Assembly (NCBI GenBank): GCA_002456975.1
Contig: NTKA01000013.1
Location: 1 to 41,163 of the forward strand
DNA: 41,163 nucleotides
DNA from: Halieaceae bacterium MED-G27
GTDB lineage: Bacteria; Pseudomonadota; Gammaproteobacteria; Pseudomonadales; Halieaceae
Direction: 5' to 3'
How positions within the stretch are numbered: position 1 is the first letter of the stretch; the number at the start of each line of letters is the position of its first letter. Position numbers and translations under genes: made by a program. A model generated the notes under the pieces. That model saw only the letters and a list, made by a program, of their open reading frames with translations, did not search any database and was not told where the DNA came from. Positions 9,289 through 18,790 of this stretch are shown piece after piece.

Positions 9289-9346
9289 GCGCACCCGTAT
9301 CGTAAAGACTGAGCCAATAAACAGAGTCATCTATTAAGAGCCACCT

Positions 9347-10168
9347 ATGTCGCTTCAACTTTTTTGTCGCCTCTGCCTCGCCATCGGATTTTTCTCTATT
9401 ACCGGGTGTGCGACCAGCCCCACCGGGCGCAGTCAATTCTTGATCGTATCACCAGAATCGGCGATCCAACAGTCTCGCGGTGCCTATCGAAGTGCCGTTG
9501 AGGTACTGCGCGAACAGGAAAAGCTATCGGAAGACCCGTTGCTGCAGGCGCGAGTGCGACGCGTGACGGGTCGAGTTGTCACTGCGGCTATTCAAGAGTT
9601 CCCGCAATCTCGAAACTGGGATTGGAGTGTCGCTGTTGTCGATGATGACGATACCGTCAACGCCTGGTGCATGGCTGGCGGAAAAATGGCGGTCTACACG
9701 GGGCTCTTTGAGCAACTCGAGCTAACCGATGCCGAGTTCGCGCAAATCATGGGCCACGAAATTTCACATGCCTTGGCGAATCACACGGCGGAGCGAATGT
9801 CGCAAGCACTGGCGGTCGAGCTTGGAGTGGTCGCGGTCAATGCTGCTTCCAATAGTCAGGGCGTTACCGATAGCTCTCGACTGCTTGCTCAGGTCGCGCT
9901 CGAGCTGCCCAATAGCAGAACCGCGGAGCGTGAGGCGGACCGACTGGGAATGCGCCTAGCCACGCTGGCAGGATTTGACCCCGAGGCCGCTGTGACCTTG
10001 TGGCAAAAAATGGCTAGCCTGGGTGATGAGCGCCCGCCCGAGTTTCTGAGTACGCACCCGGCACCAAACGATCGACAGATGCGGCTCAATCATATGATCC
10101 CCAATATGCGGCTCTTAAATCCACGGCAAACTAAATTGCCGGCAACGCCCATAACTATTATCCCCTGA
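9347..10168 (+). CDS. M48-family zinc metalloprotease lipoprotein
   Basis: This 273-residue protein has a lipoprotein signal ending ITG-C21, so it should be anchored by lipid, probably to the outer membrane facing the periplasm. The gluzincin motif HEISH is at 137-141, and the AEREAD segment at 193-198 provides the third zinc ligand, as in M48 peptidases. It resembles the LoiP/YcaL group of envelope quality-control proteases more than BepA because it lacks a long TPR tail. The C-terminal STHPAPNDR segment near 232-240 is also typical of the family. It follows gpsA on the same strand and converges on the BCCT transporter gene. Confidence 0.9.
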   Translation: MSLQLFCRLCLAIGFFSITGCATSPTGRSQFLIVSPESAIQQSRGAYRSAVEVLREQEKLSEDPLLQARVRRVTGRVVTAAIQEFPQSRNWDWSVAVVDDDDTVNAWCMAGGKMAVYTGLFEQLELTDAEFAQIMGHEISHALANHTAERMSQALAVELGVVAVNAASNSQGVTDSSRLLAQVALELPNSRTAEREADRLGMRLATLAGFDPEAAVTLWQKMASLGDERPPEFLSTHPAPNDRQMRLNHMIPNMRLLNPRQTKLPATPITIIP

Positions 10169-10237
10169 GTGGAAAATCAGTTAGCTCGGGGACACCGCGT
10201 CTATCGCTGTGGCGGGCCTAGGATGGCGGAGTGATTC

Positions 10238-10259
10238 AGCCGCGCTTTCCAGCGCGGCT
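10238..10259. terminator. Hairpin between convergent genes, probable bidirectional terminator
   Basis: AGCCGCGCT and AGCGCGGCT form a perfect 9-base-pair stem with a TTCC loop, lying between the ends of the M48 gene and the BCCT gene. The plus-strand tail is A/T-rich (CTATTAAT) and not a true T-run. Termination is therefore likely but may need help. Confidence 0.6.
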
Positions 10260-10288
10260 ATTAATAAGCCGATGTAAGGTTAGCGAGT

Positions 10289-12268
10289 TCAGGTACGGCG
10301 ATGTAGTTCGTATTGTGCCAGGATATCGCCGACGATCTGCGGCTGGGTTAAACCCCAGATGCAATAGCTTGCGGAACCTGCCAACAACTGCACATCGGTA
10401 ACCGATGTCGAGCCCTCGACCGGGAGTGCGGCAGGATCTGCGTCAATCTCTGCAAAATCGCCAGTCGCTTGCGGCGCTAGGGCGACCGCATAACGAAACT
10501 CGAGCTCACCATCCTGGGCAATTTCGAGTGACACAGAACCATCGCCAGAAATTTGATCGACCACCGTCGATTGCACGCCATTTTTCTCAAGCTCTGCAGA
10601 AAACTCGACCATGGCCGCTTTTACTGAGTCGCGCTGAAACGTCGTAACCTTGTTGTCGGACGGCTCTTGTAGCAATGCCTTCAAGCGAGACCGCCAATCG
10701 GTATCCGTATCGGTATCAAAACTTGTAGGACTGTTCTGAAGGTTAGCCACGCTCTCGTCGCGCAGCGAGCGGAATAGACCCCAAATCGCCCCAAGGATAA
10801 TCAATGAGAACGGCAAAGCACTTGCAATGGTCGCTGTCTGAAGCGCCACCAAGCCATTCGTAAGCATCAACGACGACGATATGAGTGCTATCACCACAGT
10901 CCACAACACCCGCTGAAAAACGGGTGAGTCGTCAGCGCCACCCGCCGACATCATATTAAGCACCAGCGCACCGCTGTCGGCCGAGGTCACAAAAAAAATG
11001 ACGATCATGGTCAAGCAAATAATGGAGACGAGCTGTGTAAACGGTAAGTAGTCTAAGAACCGAAACAAGCCAATCGCCGGGGTATTCACAACCGCTTCAC
11101 CCAATGCGGCCTCGCCACCGGCAATGAGTTCTATGGCGCTGACCCCAAAAACACCCATCCAAATGGCGATAAAAATCGTGGGCACCACCGTCACGCCAAT
11201 CAAAAACTCACGGATTGTGCGGCCGCGTGAGACCCGCGCGATAAAAATACCAACGAAAGGCGCCCAGCTAATCCACCAACCCCAATAGAAGATCGTCCAG
11301 CTCCCCAGCCAGTCGGTGGGCTGATAGACGTAAAGATTGAAAGACGTGGTGATCAGCCCGCTGACGTAACCCGCAAAGTTTTGTAACACACCGCCCAAAA
11401 GCAAAGCAGTAGGGCCCACGATTAGAACAAAGCACAGCAATGTGATCGCAAGGTATGAGTTAATCTCAGAGAGACGTTTAATACCACTGTCGAGCCCGAG
11501 CGCCACAGAGACCGCAGCCATCGACATAATCCCAAACGTGAGCAGGAGCTGAATACTCGAGATCATGGGAACACCGAAAAGATAATTCAGGCCAGCGCTT
11601 AACTGCTGCACGCCGAGACCAAGGCTGGTTGAAATCCCGAACGTAGTACATACCACCGCAAAAACATCGATCGCAGCGCCGATAGGGCCGTGTATACGAT
11701 CACCGATAAGCGGGTAAAATGCGGAGCGGAGTGTCAATGGCAACCCGCGACGATACGAAAAGTACGCCAAGATTAACGCCATAATGGCGTAAATAGCCCA
11801 AGCGTTAAAACCCCAATGCAGCATTGTCAGACGAATCGCACCGCGGGCGCTTTCGGAGGTACCCGACTCTCCTACAGGAGGCGCCAAGTAGTGTTGCACC
11901 GGCTCAGCGACACCGTAGAACATGAGGCCGATCCCCACGCCCGCAGCGAATAGCATCGACAGCCACGCGAACATACTGTAATCGGGCAGTGCGTTATCGG
12001 GGCCTAATCGTATTTCGCCGTAACGAGAAAACGCTAAAACGCAGCACACGAACAAGATCAAGCCGATCATCAAGATATAAAACCAGCTTGCACTATCGAC
12101 AATCGCAGCTTGCACAACGCTGAATAGCTGCTGACTTTGATCCGGTGCAATCAACACCAGCGCCACCGCGCTCATTAAAATGGTAAGTGAGGGCACAAAC
12201 ACAGCCGTATCGACGGCTAACCGAGGTGTAATGAAGTTCATGGTTGTTTTTATTAATTCCTGTGTCAC
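10289..12268 (-). CDS. BCCT-family transporter (betaine/choline/carnitine type)
   Basis: This 659-residue symporter has 12 predicted membrane segments between about residues 20 and 510, then a cytoplasmic tail of about 130 residues as in BetT-type members. The family segments are clear: GIGLMFYGVAEPVQHY near 111-126, HWGFNAWAIYAI near 151-162, and the aromatic substrate box TIFYWGWWISWAPFVG near 325-340. It should import a quaternary amine such as glycine betaine, choline or a related osmolyte with Na+ or H+. The longest reading starts at a GTG; an ATG nine codons inside (12241) has AGGAA 15 bases upstream, so the start is uncertain. It stands alone, downstream of neither bet nor cai genes, so the substrate is not fixed. 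Confidence 0.9.
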   Translation of the reverse strand: MTQELIKTTMNFITPRLAVDTAVFVPSLTILMSAVALVLIAPDQSQQLFSVVQAAIVDSASWFYILMIGLILFVCCVLAFSRYGEIRLGPDNALPDYSMFAWLSMLFAAGVGIGLMFYGVAEPVQHYLAPPVGESGTSESARGAIRLTMLHWGFNAWAIYAIMALILAYFSYRRGLPLTLRSAFYPLIGDRIHGPIGAAIDVFAVVCTTFGISTSLGLGVQQLSAGLNYLFGVPMISSIQLLLTFGIMSMAAVSVALGLDSGIKRLSEINSYLAITLLCFVLIVGPTALLLGGVLQNFAGYVSGLITTSFNLYVYQPTDWLGSWTIFYWGWWISWAPFVGIFIARVSRGRTIREFLIGVTVVPTIFIAIWMGVFGVSAIELIAGGEAALGEAVVNTPAIGLFRFLDYLPFTQLVSIICLTMIVIFFVTSADSGALVLNMMSAGGADDSPVFQRVLWTVVIALISSSLMLTNGLVALQTATIASALPFSLIILGAIWGLFRSLRDESVANLQNSPTSFDTDTDTDWRSRLKALLQEPSDNKVTTFQRDSVKAAMVEFSAELEKNGVQSTVVDQISGDGSVSLEIAQDGELEFRYAVALAPQATGDFAEIDADPAALPVEGSTSVTDVQLLAGSASYCIWGLTQPQIVGDILAQYELHRRT

Positions 12269-12333
12269 TTCAGTGTAACAGCTCTACAGCGATGTGCTTA
12301 GTGATGGCGCGAGTGCTTCGATGCGCTTACCAA

Positions 12334-13227
12334 TTACTCGCCATTGAACTGTTTCATTACAATCGAGAAGTCCTCAAGCCCTAGCCCGTCGGCTTGTAGT
12401 GCTTGATAGATACTGAGGGCCTGATGCCCAAAGGTAGCCGCCACCGACGACTGCTCAGCTAGGCTAGTCGCCAACCCCAAGTCTTTAGCCATGAGATCGA
12501 CCATAAAGCCAGGGCGGTAGTCATTGCTCGCCGGCGCCGTAGGCATCACACCTGGCCACGGGTTGTAGACCTGCAGCGGCCAGTTATTCCCCGAGCTCGC
12601 TTTCATGATCTCCGATTGAATAGCGGGATCAAGCCCGTTGGCAGCACCCAGCGCCAATGCCTCGCAGGTACCAATCATCTGAATAGCCAACAACATATTA
12701 TTGGCCGCCTTTGCCACCTGACCGGCGCCATCACCACCGGCATGGAAAATCTTCTCGCGATTGCCCATGGCCTCAAGAACAGAGACTGCTCTCGCAAACG
12801 CCTCGCTGGCACCACCGCACATAAAGGCGAGGGTTCCGGCTTGCGCAGCAGCCACCCCACCAGAGACGGGTGTATCCATAAAGGCGATCAAATGTTCGCG
12901 CGCAGCGGTATGAAGTTCACGGGCATCGGCGGTGTCGATCGTGCTGGCATCGAGTACGAGGGTATCGGCAGGCAATCTTGAGAACAGCCCATCGGATCCC
13001 ATCATGACCGACTTGACGTGTTTACCGGCGGGCAACATCGAAATCACGACATCGCAGGATTCGCAGGCCTCTGCTGCTGACTTGGCGCCATGAGCTCCAG
13101 CCACAGTGACATCATCCAAGGCAGCCTGAGATAGATCGAACGCAGCTACCGACCAACCTGCTGCCAGTAGATTTTTCGCCATCGGACCACCCATATTGCC
13201 GAGGCCGATAAATGCCACCTGTTTCAT
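12334..13227 (-). CDS. mmsB: 3-hydroxyisobutyrate dehydrogenase
   Basis: MmsB oxidises 3-hydroxyisobutyrate to methylmalonate semialdehyde with NAD+ in valine breakdown. The 297-residue length is standard. The Rossmann motif GLGNMGGPM is at 8-16, the substrate segment DTPVSGG at 118-124, and the catalytic Lys is K173 in GQVAKAANNM, with N177 behind it. AAGGA stands 8 bases before the ATG. It is the last gene of the five-gene minus-strand operon, 34 bases after the 3-hydroxyisobutyryl-CoA hydrolase gene. The product of this enzyme is the substrate of MmsA, the first gene of the operon. Confidence 0.94.
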   Translation of the reverse strand: MKQVAFIGLGNMGGPMAKNLLAAGWSVAAFDLSQAALDDVTVAGAHGAKSAAEACESCDVVISMLPAGKHVKSVMMGSDGLFSRLPADTLVLDASTIDTADARELHTAAREHLIAFMDTPVSGGVAAAQAGTLAFMCGGASEAFARAVSVLEAMGNREKIFHAGGDGAGQVAKAANNMLLAIQMIGTCEALALGAANGLDPAIQSEIMKASSGNNWPLQVYNPWPGVMPTAPASNDYRPGFMVDLMAKDLGLATSLAEQSSVAATFGHQALSIYQALQADGLGLEDFSIVMKQFNGE

Positions 13228-13261
13228 CTAAGAGTCCTTGCTGCCGGTGATAGCAATTCGC

Positions 13262-14377
13262 CTACCAGGGGTACTCCATATCCGGTGCACCCGCGGGTTC
13301 TTCGAAAAATCTTTGTATCAAGCTATCGGGTACGTCGTGGACTGAGTCGAATTGCCACTTGGGTTGTCGATCCTTATCCACCAGCAGGGCTCGAACACCC
13401 TCGGCAAACTCGGGATGGCGCATGATATTGGCACCCAACCGCAATTCGGTATCGAAAACCTCTTTTAATGAGTAATCGACGGATTCGTTGAGCTGTCTGA
13501 AGATCCAACAGGCAGCGAGTTTCGAGCCATGGGCAAAGCCATCGCGCGCCTTGGCAAGCCAAGCATTGTCACCATCGTAAGCCAACAGTCGGTCGGATAT
13601 GGCGCCGAGGTCATCGCCCGCCATCAAGGCATCGATCTCTCCCATCAACGCCTCGACAATGCCCTCGGGCAATTCGACTTCGGGAGGCATCGCGAGAATC
13701 TCATCAATGATTTTGCCGTTTTCACCCGAGTCATCTGACCAATCAGCGGTGGCCAAGGCGTCAATGACCGCATGTCGCTGCTCGTGGGCTAAAAAGACGT
13801 CGCCTAAATTGGCGTAGAGCGCGTCAGCCGCATTAATATGCGCAGAAGTCAGCGATAGGAATCGACCAATAGCACCGGGGGTCCGATTCAGAAACCAGCT
13901 GCCGCCCACATCGGGGAACAGGGCAATGGTGATCTCGGGCATACCAATGCGGGTTCGCTCACTCACCACGCGATGGCTGCAACCTGCCATCACGCCCATG
14001 CCACCGCCCATCACAACGCCATGACCCCAGCAGATGACCGGCTTGGGGTAGGTGAAGAGGACATAGTTCATCTGATATTCGCGGGCAAAGAAGTTTTCTG
14101 CGTATGTGCAGGGTCCGCCGGGATTCTCGATCGAGGAGCGACGCAATTCGTGCACATCGCCACCCGCACAAAAGGCTTTTTCACCGGTACCATCAATGTA
14201 GATCGCCGCTATCGAGTCGTCTTGGGCCCACTCGACGAGCTTGGTAAGCATAATTTCGATCATCTCGGCATCGAGAGAGTTCAAAATTCTGGGCACATTG
14301 AGCGTGAGGCGGCCAACGCGTTTGTCGCCCTCTCCAATGGTGGAGACAATTACTACGCTTTCTGCTACTTCTGTCAT
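13262..14377 (-). CDS. 3-hydroxyisobutyryl-CoA hydrolase
   Basis: This 371-residue member of the crotonase superfamily cleaves 3-hydroxyisobutyryl-CoA to free acid and CoA. The HIBCH hallmarks are visible: GVVMGGGMGVM at 120-130, the catalytic pair E148 and D156 in MPEITIALFPDVGG (the same 8-residue spacing as in human HIBCH), and the long C-terminal extension absent from true hydratases. I chose the second ATG because it gives a 4-base ATGA overlap with the upstream hydratase gene and has a GGA upstream; the first ATG (14389) would add four residues. It works between the hydratase and MmsB in the same operon. Confusion with an ordinary enoyl-CoA hydratase is unlikely given length and motifs. 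Confidence 0.92.
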   Translation of the reverse strand: MTEVAESVVIVSTIGEGDKRVGRLTLNVPRILNSLDAEMIEIMLTKLVEWAQDDSIAAIYIDGTGEKAFCAGGDVHELRRSSIENPGGPCTYAENFFAREYQMNYVLFTYPKPVICWGHGVVMGGGMGVMAGCSHRVVSERTRIGMPEITIALFPDVGGSWFLNRTPGAIGRFLSLTSAHINAADALYANLGDVFLAHEQRHAVIDALATADWSDDSGENGKIIDEILAMPPEVELPEGIVEALMGEIDALMAGDDLGAISDRLLAYDGDNAWLAKARDGFAHGSKLAACWIFRQLNESVDYSLKEVFDTELRLGANIMRHPEFAEGVRALLVDKDRQPKWQFDSVHDVPDSLIQRFFEEPAGAPDMEYPW

Positions 14378-15162
14378 TGATTTTTCCATTCAGGTAAACG
14401 CTTCTCCAAAAAAGCGTTAACACCCTCTTTCTGATCCTCGGTTGAAAAGAGCGCCACAAACTCCTCGCGCTCGGCTGCCAGCCCGGACGCTATCGCAAGG
14501 TCGCGTGCTGAATGAATGAGTCTTTTACAGGCCGCAATCGATGTTGGACTTTGTTCAACCGACTGACGGGCCAATTTTGTCGCCACCGCGAGCGATTCAC
14601 CCTCAGTGACGACCTCTTCAACCAGACCGATCGATAGCGCGCGCTCAGCGGTGATGCGCTCACCACAGAGAATGAGGCGCTTTGCCCAGCCCTCACCTAC
14701 CAGTTGAGCCAAACGCTGGGTGCCGCCAGCACAGGGTAGGAGACCCACCTTTGCTTCTGGCAAGGCCATTGCCGCCTGCGCCTCGGCAATGCGGATATCG
14801 CAAGCCAACGCAACCTCCAAACCACCACCCATGGCGTAGCCGTTGATAGCGGCAATCGACACCCCCCGATAGTCGGCCAAGGTTTCAAAAGCCTGGCCAA
14901 AAGCACGCGCCATAGCACCGGCAGCCTCTGGGTCACCCGACGCGAACTGCTTAAGATCGGCACCAGCCGAGAAAAACTTATCGCCCTGCCCGGTAATCAC
15001 CAGCGCTCTGACGTCTGTCATTTCGTTGAGCGTTGTTACGGTCTCCGCCAATGCAGGAAGGCTCTCGAGATCCCAGGTGTTTGCCGCGGGATTATCAATC
15101 GTGAGGATAGCAGCACCGGCCTCCACCACTACTTTGAGCTTGTCACTCGGACTTATCATCAC
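14374..15162 (-). CDS. Enoyl-CoA hydratase (methacrylyl-CoA hydratase role)
   Basis: This 262-residue crotonase has both catalytic glutamates, E116 in GGGLEVALACD and E136 in LPEAKVGL. They are 20 residues apart, as in rat crotonase (E144/E164). The oxyanion segments AGADLKQF at 66-73 and CAGGTQRL are also present. By position in the operon it should hydrate methacrylyl-CoA to 3-hydroxyisobutyryl-CoA, though such enzymes act on many enoyl-CoAs. Its start overlaps the end of the acyl-CoA dehydrogenase gene by 4 bases and its end overlaps the start of the hydrolase gene by 4, so translation is probably coupled across three genes. Confidence 0.93.
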   Translation of the reverse strand: MMISPSDKLKVVVEAGAAILTIDNPAANTWDLESLPALAETVTTLNEMTDVRALVITGQGDKFFSAGADLKQFASGDPEAAGAMARAFGQAFETLADYRGVSIAAINGYAMGGGLEVALACDIRIAEAQAAMALPEAKVGLLPCAGGTQRLAQLVGEGWAKRLILCGERITAERALSIGLVEEVVTEGESLAVATKLARQSVEQSPTSIAACKRLIHSARDLAIASGLAAEREEFVALFSTEDQKEGVNAFLEKRLPEWKNQ

Positions 15163-16319
15163 TGAATAACCTCCAGCGCATCATCCATTAGTGCTTGGCG
15201 CGAGATGATGACACGCATGATTTCATTGGTTCCCTCAAGAATTTGGTGGACACGGGTATCCCGGACATAACGCTCCATCGGGTATTCCTTGATGTAGCCA
15301 TAGCCTCCGAAAAGCTGAAGCGCATCGTTACAAATGCGAAAACCCGCATCGGTGGCGAAACGTTTTGCCATAGCGCAATAGGTGGATGCAGATGCTTGCC
15401 CACCATCGAGCTTGCTCGCCGCAAGACGAATCATCTGCCGAGCGGCTACCAGCTCGGTGAGCATATCGGCGATCTGAAATTGGGTGTGCTGAAAGTCGGC
15501 AACCGCCGATCCAAACTGCTCGCGCTGCGTGATGTAATCGACGGCATCGTTAAGCGCCTGTTGTGCCGTACCCACAGAGCAAGTGGCTATATTGATTCTG
15601 CCGCCATCCAAGCCTTCCATGGCAATCGAAAAGCCCTGCCCCTCCTCACCGAGACGATTCGCTGCCGGCACTAGAACATTGTCAAAGCTAATCTGGCGGG
15701 TGGGCTGGGCGTTCCAACCCATTTTGGGCTCGGGCTTTCCATAGCTGATGCCATCGAGATCAGCGGGCACCAAAAACGCGGTGATGCCACGTGCACCGGT
15801 ATCACCGGTTCTCGCCATCAAAACCAATACATCGGTATCACCGGCGCCTGAAATGAACACCTTGCTACCCGTGACTCGATAATAGTCACCATCGCGCTCG
15901 GCTTTTGTTTTTAAGGATGCGGCATCCGAACCGGCGCCTGGCTCGGTTAAGCAATACGAGGCTAGGCGCTGGCCCGCCACGAGATCAGGACACCACTCAT
16001 CGATAACCGGCTGCTGACAATATTTTCCGATCATGGCAGTCGCCATATTGTGAATCGTGAGAAAAGCCGCGGTGGTGGTGCAGCCCTTTGCGAGCTCTTC
16101 CACGATTAGACTGGCATCAAGCCGTGACATCCCCAGCCCACCCGCGGACTCCGGGGTATACATCCCCATAAAACCAAGATCGCCTGCAGACCCAAGGGCA
16201 TCCTTTGGGAAAATATGCTCACGATCCCAACGCGCGGCATGCGGCTTGAATTCGCTCTCAGAAAACTCACGGGCGCTCGCTATATAAGCGCGCTGATCTT
16301 CACTCAGCTCAAACTGCAT
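15159..16319 (-). CDS. Acyl-CoA dehydrogenase (isobutyryl-CoA dehydrogenase role)
   Basis: This FAD flavoprotein of 386 residues oxidises an acyl-CoA to the 2-enoyl-CoA and passes electrons to ETF. The start was set at the ATG preceded by CGGAGAG, giving MQFELSEDQ, the usual N-terminus of the family. The FAD and substrate segments CLTEPGAGSDAA and GSKVFISGAG are in the middle domain. The C-terminal domain has QREQFG and ends with QILEGTNEI, where E362 is the catalytic base position of the short/medium-chain group. The operon (mmsA, hydratase, hydrolase, mmsB) points to isobutyryl-CoA as substrate; that is inference from context. It lies 32 bases downstream of mmsA. Confidence 0.93.
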   Translation of the reverse strand: MQFELSEDQRAYIASAREFSESEFKPHAARWDREHIFPKDALGSAGDLGFMGMYTPESAGGLGMSRLDASLIVEELAKGCTTTAAFLTIHNMATAMIGKYCQQPVIDEWCPDLVAGQRLASYCLTEPGAGSDAASLKTKAERDGDYYRVTGSKVFISGAGDTDVLVLMARTGDTGARGITAFLVPADLDGISYGKPEPKMGWNAQPTRQISFDNVLVPAANRLGEEGQGFSIAMEGLDGGRINIATCSVGTAQQALNDAVDYITQREQFGSAVADFQHTQFQIADMLTELVAARQMIRLAASKLDGGQASASTYCAMAKRFATDAGFRICNDALQLFGGYGYIKEYPMERYVRDTRVHQILEGTNEIMRVIISRQALMDDALEVIQ

Positions 16320-16351
16320 TGGTCTCTCTCCGTCAGGTCTCACCGTCTCCG

Positions 16352-17854
16352 CTAACGGAGATTGATACTCATATTGGGTTCAGCGGTTTGATCGAGATCG
16401 CCGTCATATATCCAGCGCGAAGTAACCGTTTTGGTCTCGGTGTAGAACCTCACGGCCTGCTTGCCGTAGGCGTGAAGATCACCTCTAAAAGACCCGCGCC
16501 AGCCGGTAAAACTGAAGAACGGCAAGGGTACCGGAATTGGTACATTAACACCGACCTGACCCACCAACACTTCGTGCTGAAACTTACGGGCTGCACCACC
16601 GTGATTGGTAAAAATCGACGTTCCATTCCCGACGGGAAGCGAATTAATCATGGTGAGTGCGTCATCGAGCGAGTCAACATTCATACAACACAGCACTGGA
16701 CCGAAGATTTCCTCCTGATAGATCGACATGTCGGGAGAGACATCGGTAAATACGGTGGGTCCCACCCAATTGCCGTCGGGCAGGCCATCAACAGTGGCCT
16801 GCGATCCATCGAGTAAACAAGTGGCGCCTTCGTTCTGCCCCTGTTCAATCAGCGATAGCACTCGCGCCTTCGCTGCTTGAGAAATTTGCGGGCCATAAGC
16901 GGCCGAGGCGTCATCCCAGGCACCCGGACCTACCTTCCGTAGTTCAGCCACAACATCCCCAATCAGTGCTTTTGCGTCACCGACAAAAACGGCCACGCTA
17001 ATAGCCATACAGCGCTGCCCTGCCGCACCGACAGAAGCACCGACTAGCGCATTTACTACCGAGCGACGATCGGCATCCGGCATAATGACCATGTGATTTT
17101 TCGCGCCCATCATGCACTGCATACGCTTACCGTGGCGGGTTCCCGTGGTGTAAATATGCTCCCCGACACGACTGGAGCCCACAAATGACACGGCTTTAAT
17201 TGTGGGATGCTCGAGCAGATAATTCACTTCATCCGCACCACCGTGGATAAGCTGAACCACATTTTTGGGTGCGCCTGCCTCTATAAAAAGCTCTATCAGT
17301 CTGACGGGTGTCAGCGGCACCTGCTCAGATGGCTTAAGGATAAATGTATTACCCGCGGCAATCGCGAGGGGAAACATCCACAGTGGAATCATGGCTGGAA
17401 AATTAAACGGGGTGATACCCAGGCAGACACCCAAAGGCTGATGATAGCTCACGGTATCGATGCCATTAGCAACATTCTCGGACGACTCACCCATCATATT
17501 ACTTGCGATATTAGCCGCCTGCTCAACCACCTCGATGCCGCGCCAGACATCACCTTTGGCATCCTCAAATACCTTGCCTGTATCCATCGCCAAGAGCTCG
17601 CCGAGCTCATCGTGATGCTCCTTGAGAAGGGCCTGATAACGGAGCATCAAGCGAGCACGCTCGGGCGCGGGGACATCGCGCCATGTTTGGAAGGCATCCG
17701 CCGCAGCAGTAATCGCGGTATCGATCTGCGCCCTCGATGCGAAGGTTAACTGCGCGAGCTCACCTTGTGTTGCTGGATTGGTGATCGCCAAGCGGTGCTG
17801 CCCCTGTCCATCGCTGAACTCCCCCGCTATAAAGTGCTTGACTGTCTGCCCCAT
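16352..17854 (-). CDS. mmsA: Methylmalonate-semialdehyde dehydrogenase (CoA-acylating)
   Basis: MmsA converts methylmalonate semialdehyde to propionyl-CoA with NAD+ and CoA, the end step of distal valine breakdown, and can also act on malonate semialdehyde. The 500-residue length fits. The oxyanion Asn is N152 in TPFNFP, the NAD segment [10 protein letters not shown] is at 171-180, and the catalytic Cys is C282 in GQRCMAIS. The aldehyde dehydrogenase general-base Glu is replaced by N253 in GAKNHM, as expected for this CoA-acylating group. AGGA is 8-9 bases upstream of the ATG. It is the first gene of the operon; the divergent LuxR-type gene starts 102 bases away. Confidence 0.96.
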   Translation of the reverse strand: MGQTVKHFIAGEFSDGQGQHRLAITNPATQGELAQLTFASRAQIDTAITAAADAFQTWRDVPAPERARLMLRYQALLKEHHDELGELLAMDTGKVFEDAKGDVWRGIEVVEQAANIASNMMGESSENVANGIDTVSYHQPLGVCLGITPFNFPAMIPLWMFPLAIAAGNTFILKPSEQVPLTPVRLIELFIEAGAPKNVVQLIHGGADEVNYLLEHPTIKAVSFVGSSRVGEHIYTTGTRHGKRMQCMMGAKNHMVIMPDADRRSVVNALVGASVGAAGQRCMAISVAVFVGDAKALIGDVVAELRKVGPGAWDDASAAYGPQISQAAKARVLSLIEQGQNEGATCLLDGSQATVDGLPDGNWVGPTVFTDVSPDMSIYQEEIFGPVLCCMNVDSLDDALTMINSLPVGNGTSIFTNHGGAARKFQHEVLVGQVGVNVPIPVPLPFFSFTGWRGSFRGDLHAYGKQAVRFYTETKTVTSRWIYDGDLDQTAEPNMSINLR

Positions 17855-17905
17855 TAATTTTTCCTTTTTTTGTTGCCGCCCAGTGTAGGTGTTATTGTGC
17901 GTCAG

Positions 17906-17918
17906 CGAGTCTCACTCG
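17906..17918. promoter_or_regulatory. Inverted repeat in the mmsA/luxR-type divergent gap
   Basis: CGAGT-CTC-ACTCG is a perfect 5-3-5 inverted repeat in the 102-base gap between mmsA and the LuxR-type regulator. Its place between divergent genes makes it a candidate operator for that regulator, but the site is short and could be chance. Confidence 0.35.
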
Positions 17919-17956
17919 GCAAAAGAATGCGACTGATTTGAATAACTTTATTAACG

Positions 17957-18790
17957 ATGGTCATGCCGACATTATCTGACATTTCAACACGTCTCGCAGG
18001 CTTGGTAGACACGCTCGGGAGCGACCAATTTCTTAATCAACTTGTTGACACTCTCTGCTGGCAAACCCAAGCCGATGACGCCACGATTATTATTTACGAG
18101 CAGGGCGAATTACCCGGCATTGCCTACGCCAAGCCCCTAGAGGGTGCCGCCGAAACCGCTCTTAATACCTACCTAACGGGGCCCTTCCTGTTGGACCCAT
18201 TTTACCGAGCGGCACAACACGACAACCAATTTGGTGTGTTCCGATTGGTGGATCTGGCGCCCTCGGGGTTTAGAGCCAGCGAATACTACAAGACCTGGTA
18301 CAAAAGCTGTGGTTATCAAGACGAATGTGGCTTGCTGATTGACCTTGGCGAGCGCTCGTTCATCAATATATCGATGGGCCTTCTCGCGCCTCAAGCACGT
18401 TTTAGCCGCAAGCAGGCAAGGGATCTGCAGGACCTTTTCCCGGTGATAGACGCGATGTGTAAAAAACATTGGGGCGGACAACTCAAATCAGATGACACGA
18501 TCTCAATGCGAGACCGGCTCCACAGTTCCCTCGGTGCCTTTGGCAGCAGCGTACTAACCAAGCGCGAGCGGCAGGTGATAGAGCTCGTACTGCTCGGTCA
18601 CAACACGCGCTTGATCGCGGAGAAGCTTGGCATTTCGATAGAAACAGTAAAGCTTCACCGAAAACATGCCTACGCTAAGCTCGATATCAACTCGCAAGCC
18701 GAGCTGTTTTACCTTTTCATGGAGGCGCTCGCCCACTCCTCGGGTGACGCCAGCGTCGACCCGCTTATCGCTTACCAGGGCGTTGGATGA
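17957..18790 (+). CDS. LuxR/NarL-type HTH transcriptional regulator
   Basis: This 277-residue protein has a C-terminal LuxR-type helix-turn-helix (about 205-262), seen in LTKRERQVIELV, IAEKLGISIETVKLH and HAYAKLDI. The first 200 residues look like a ligand-sensing globular domain but have no recognisable autoinducer-binding signature (the conserved Trp/Tyr/Asp set is not evident) and no receiver Asp pattern. It is divergent from mmsA across 102 bases, so control of the valine operon is a fair guess, not shown. There is no clear ribosome-binding site; MVMP offers two ATGs. Its last bases overlap by 4 with the ATG of a broken TPR reading frame. Confidence 0.88.
   Translation: MVMPTLSDISTRLAGLVDTLGSDQFLNQLVDTLCWQTQADDATIIIYEQGELPGIAYAKPLEGAAETALNTYLTGPFLLDPFYRAAQHDNQFGVFRLVDLAPSGFRASEYYKTWYKSCGYQDECGLLIDLGERSFINISMGLLAPQARFSRKQARDLQDLFPVIDAMCKKHWGGQLKSDDTISMRDRLHSSLGAFGSSVLTKRERQVIELVLLGHNTRLIAEKLGISIETVKLHRKHAYAKLDINSQAELFYLFMEALAHSSGDASVDPLIAYQGVG

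Noticed and set aside
17957-18790. Quorum-sensing LuxR receptor
   Set aside because: The N-terminal part lacks an evident autoinducer-binding residue set and no luxI-type gene is in the window.
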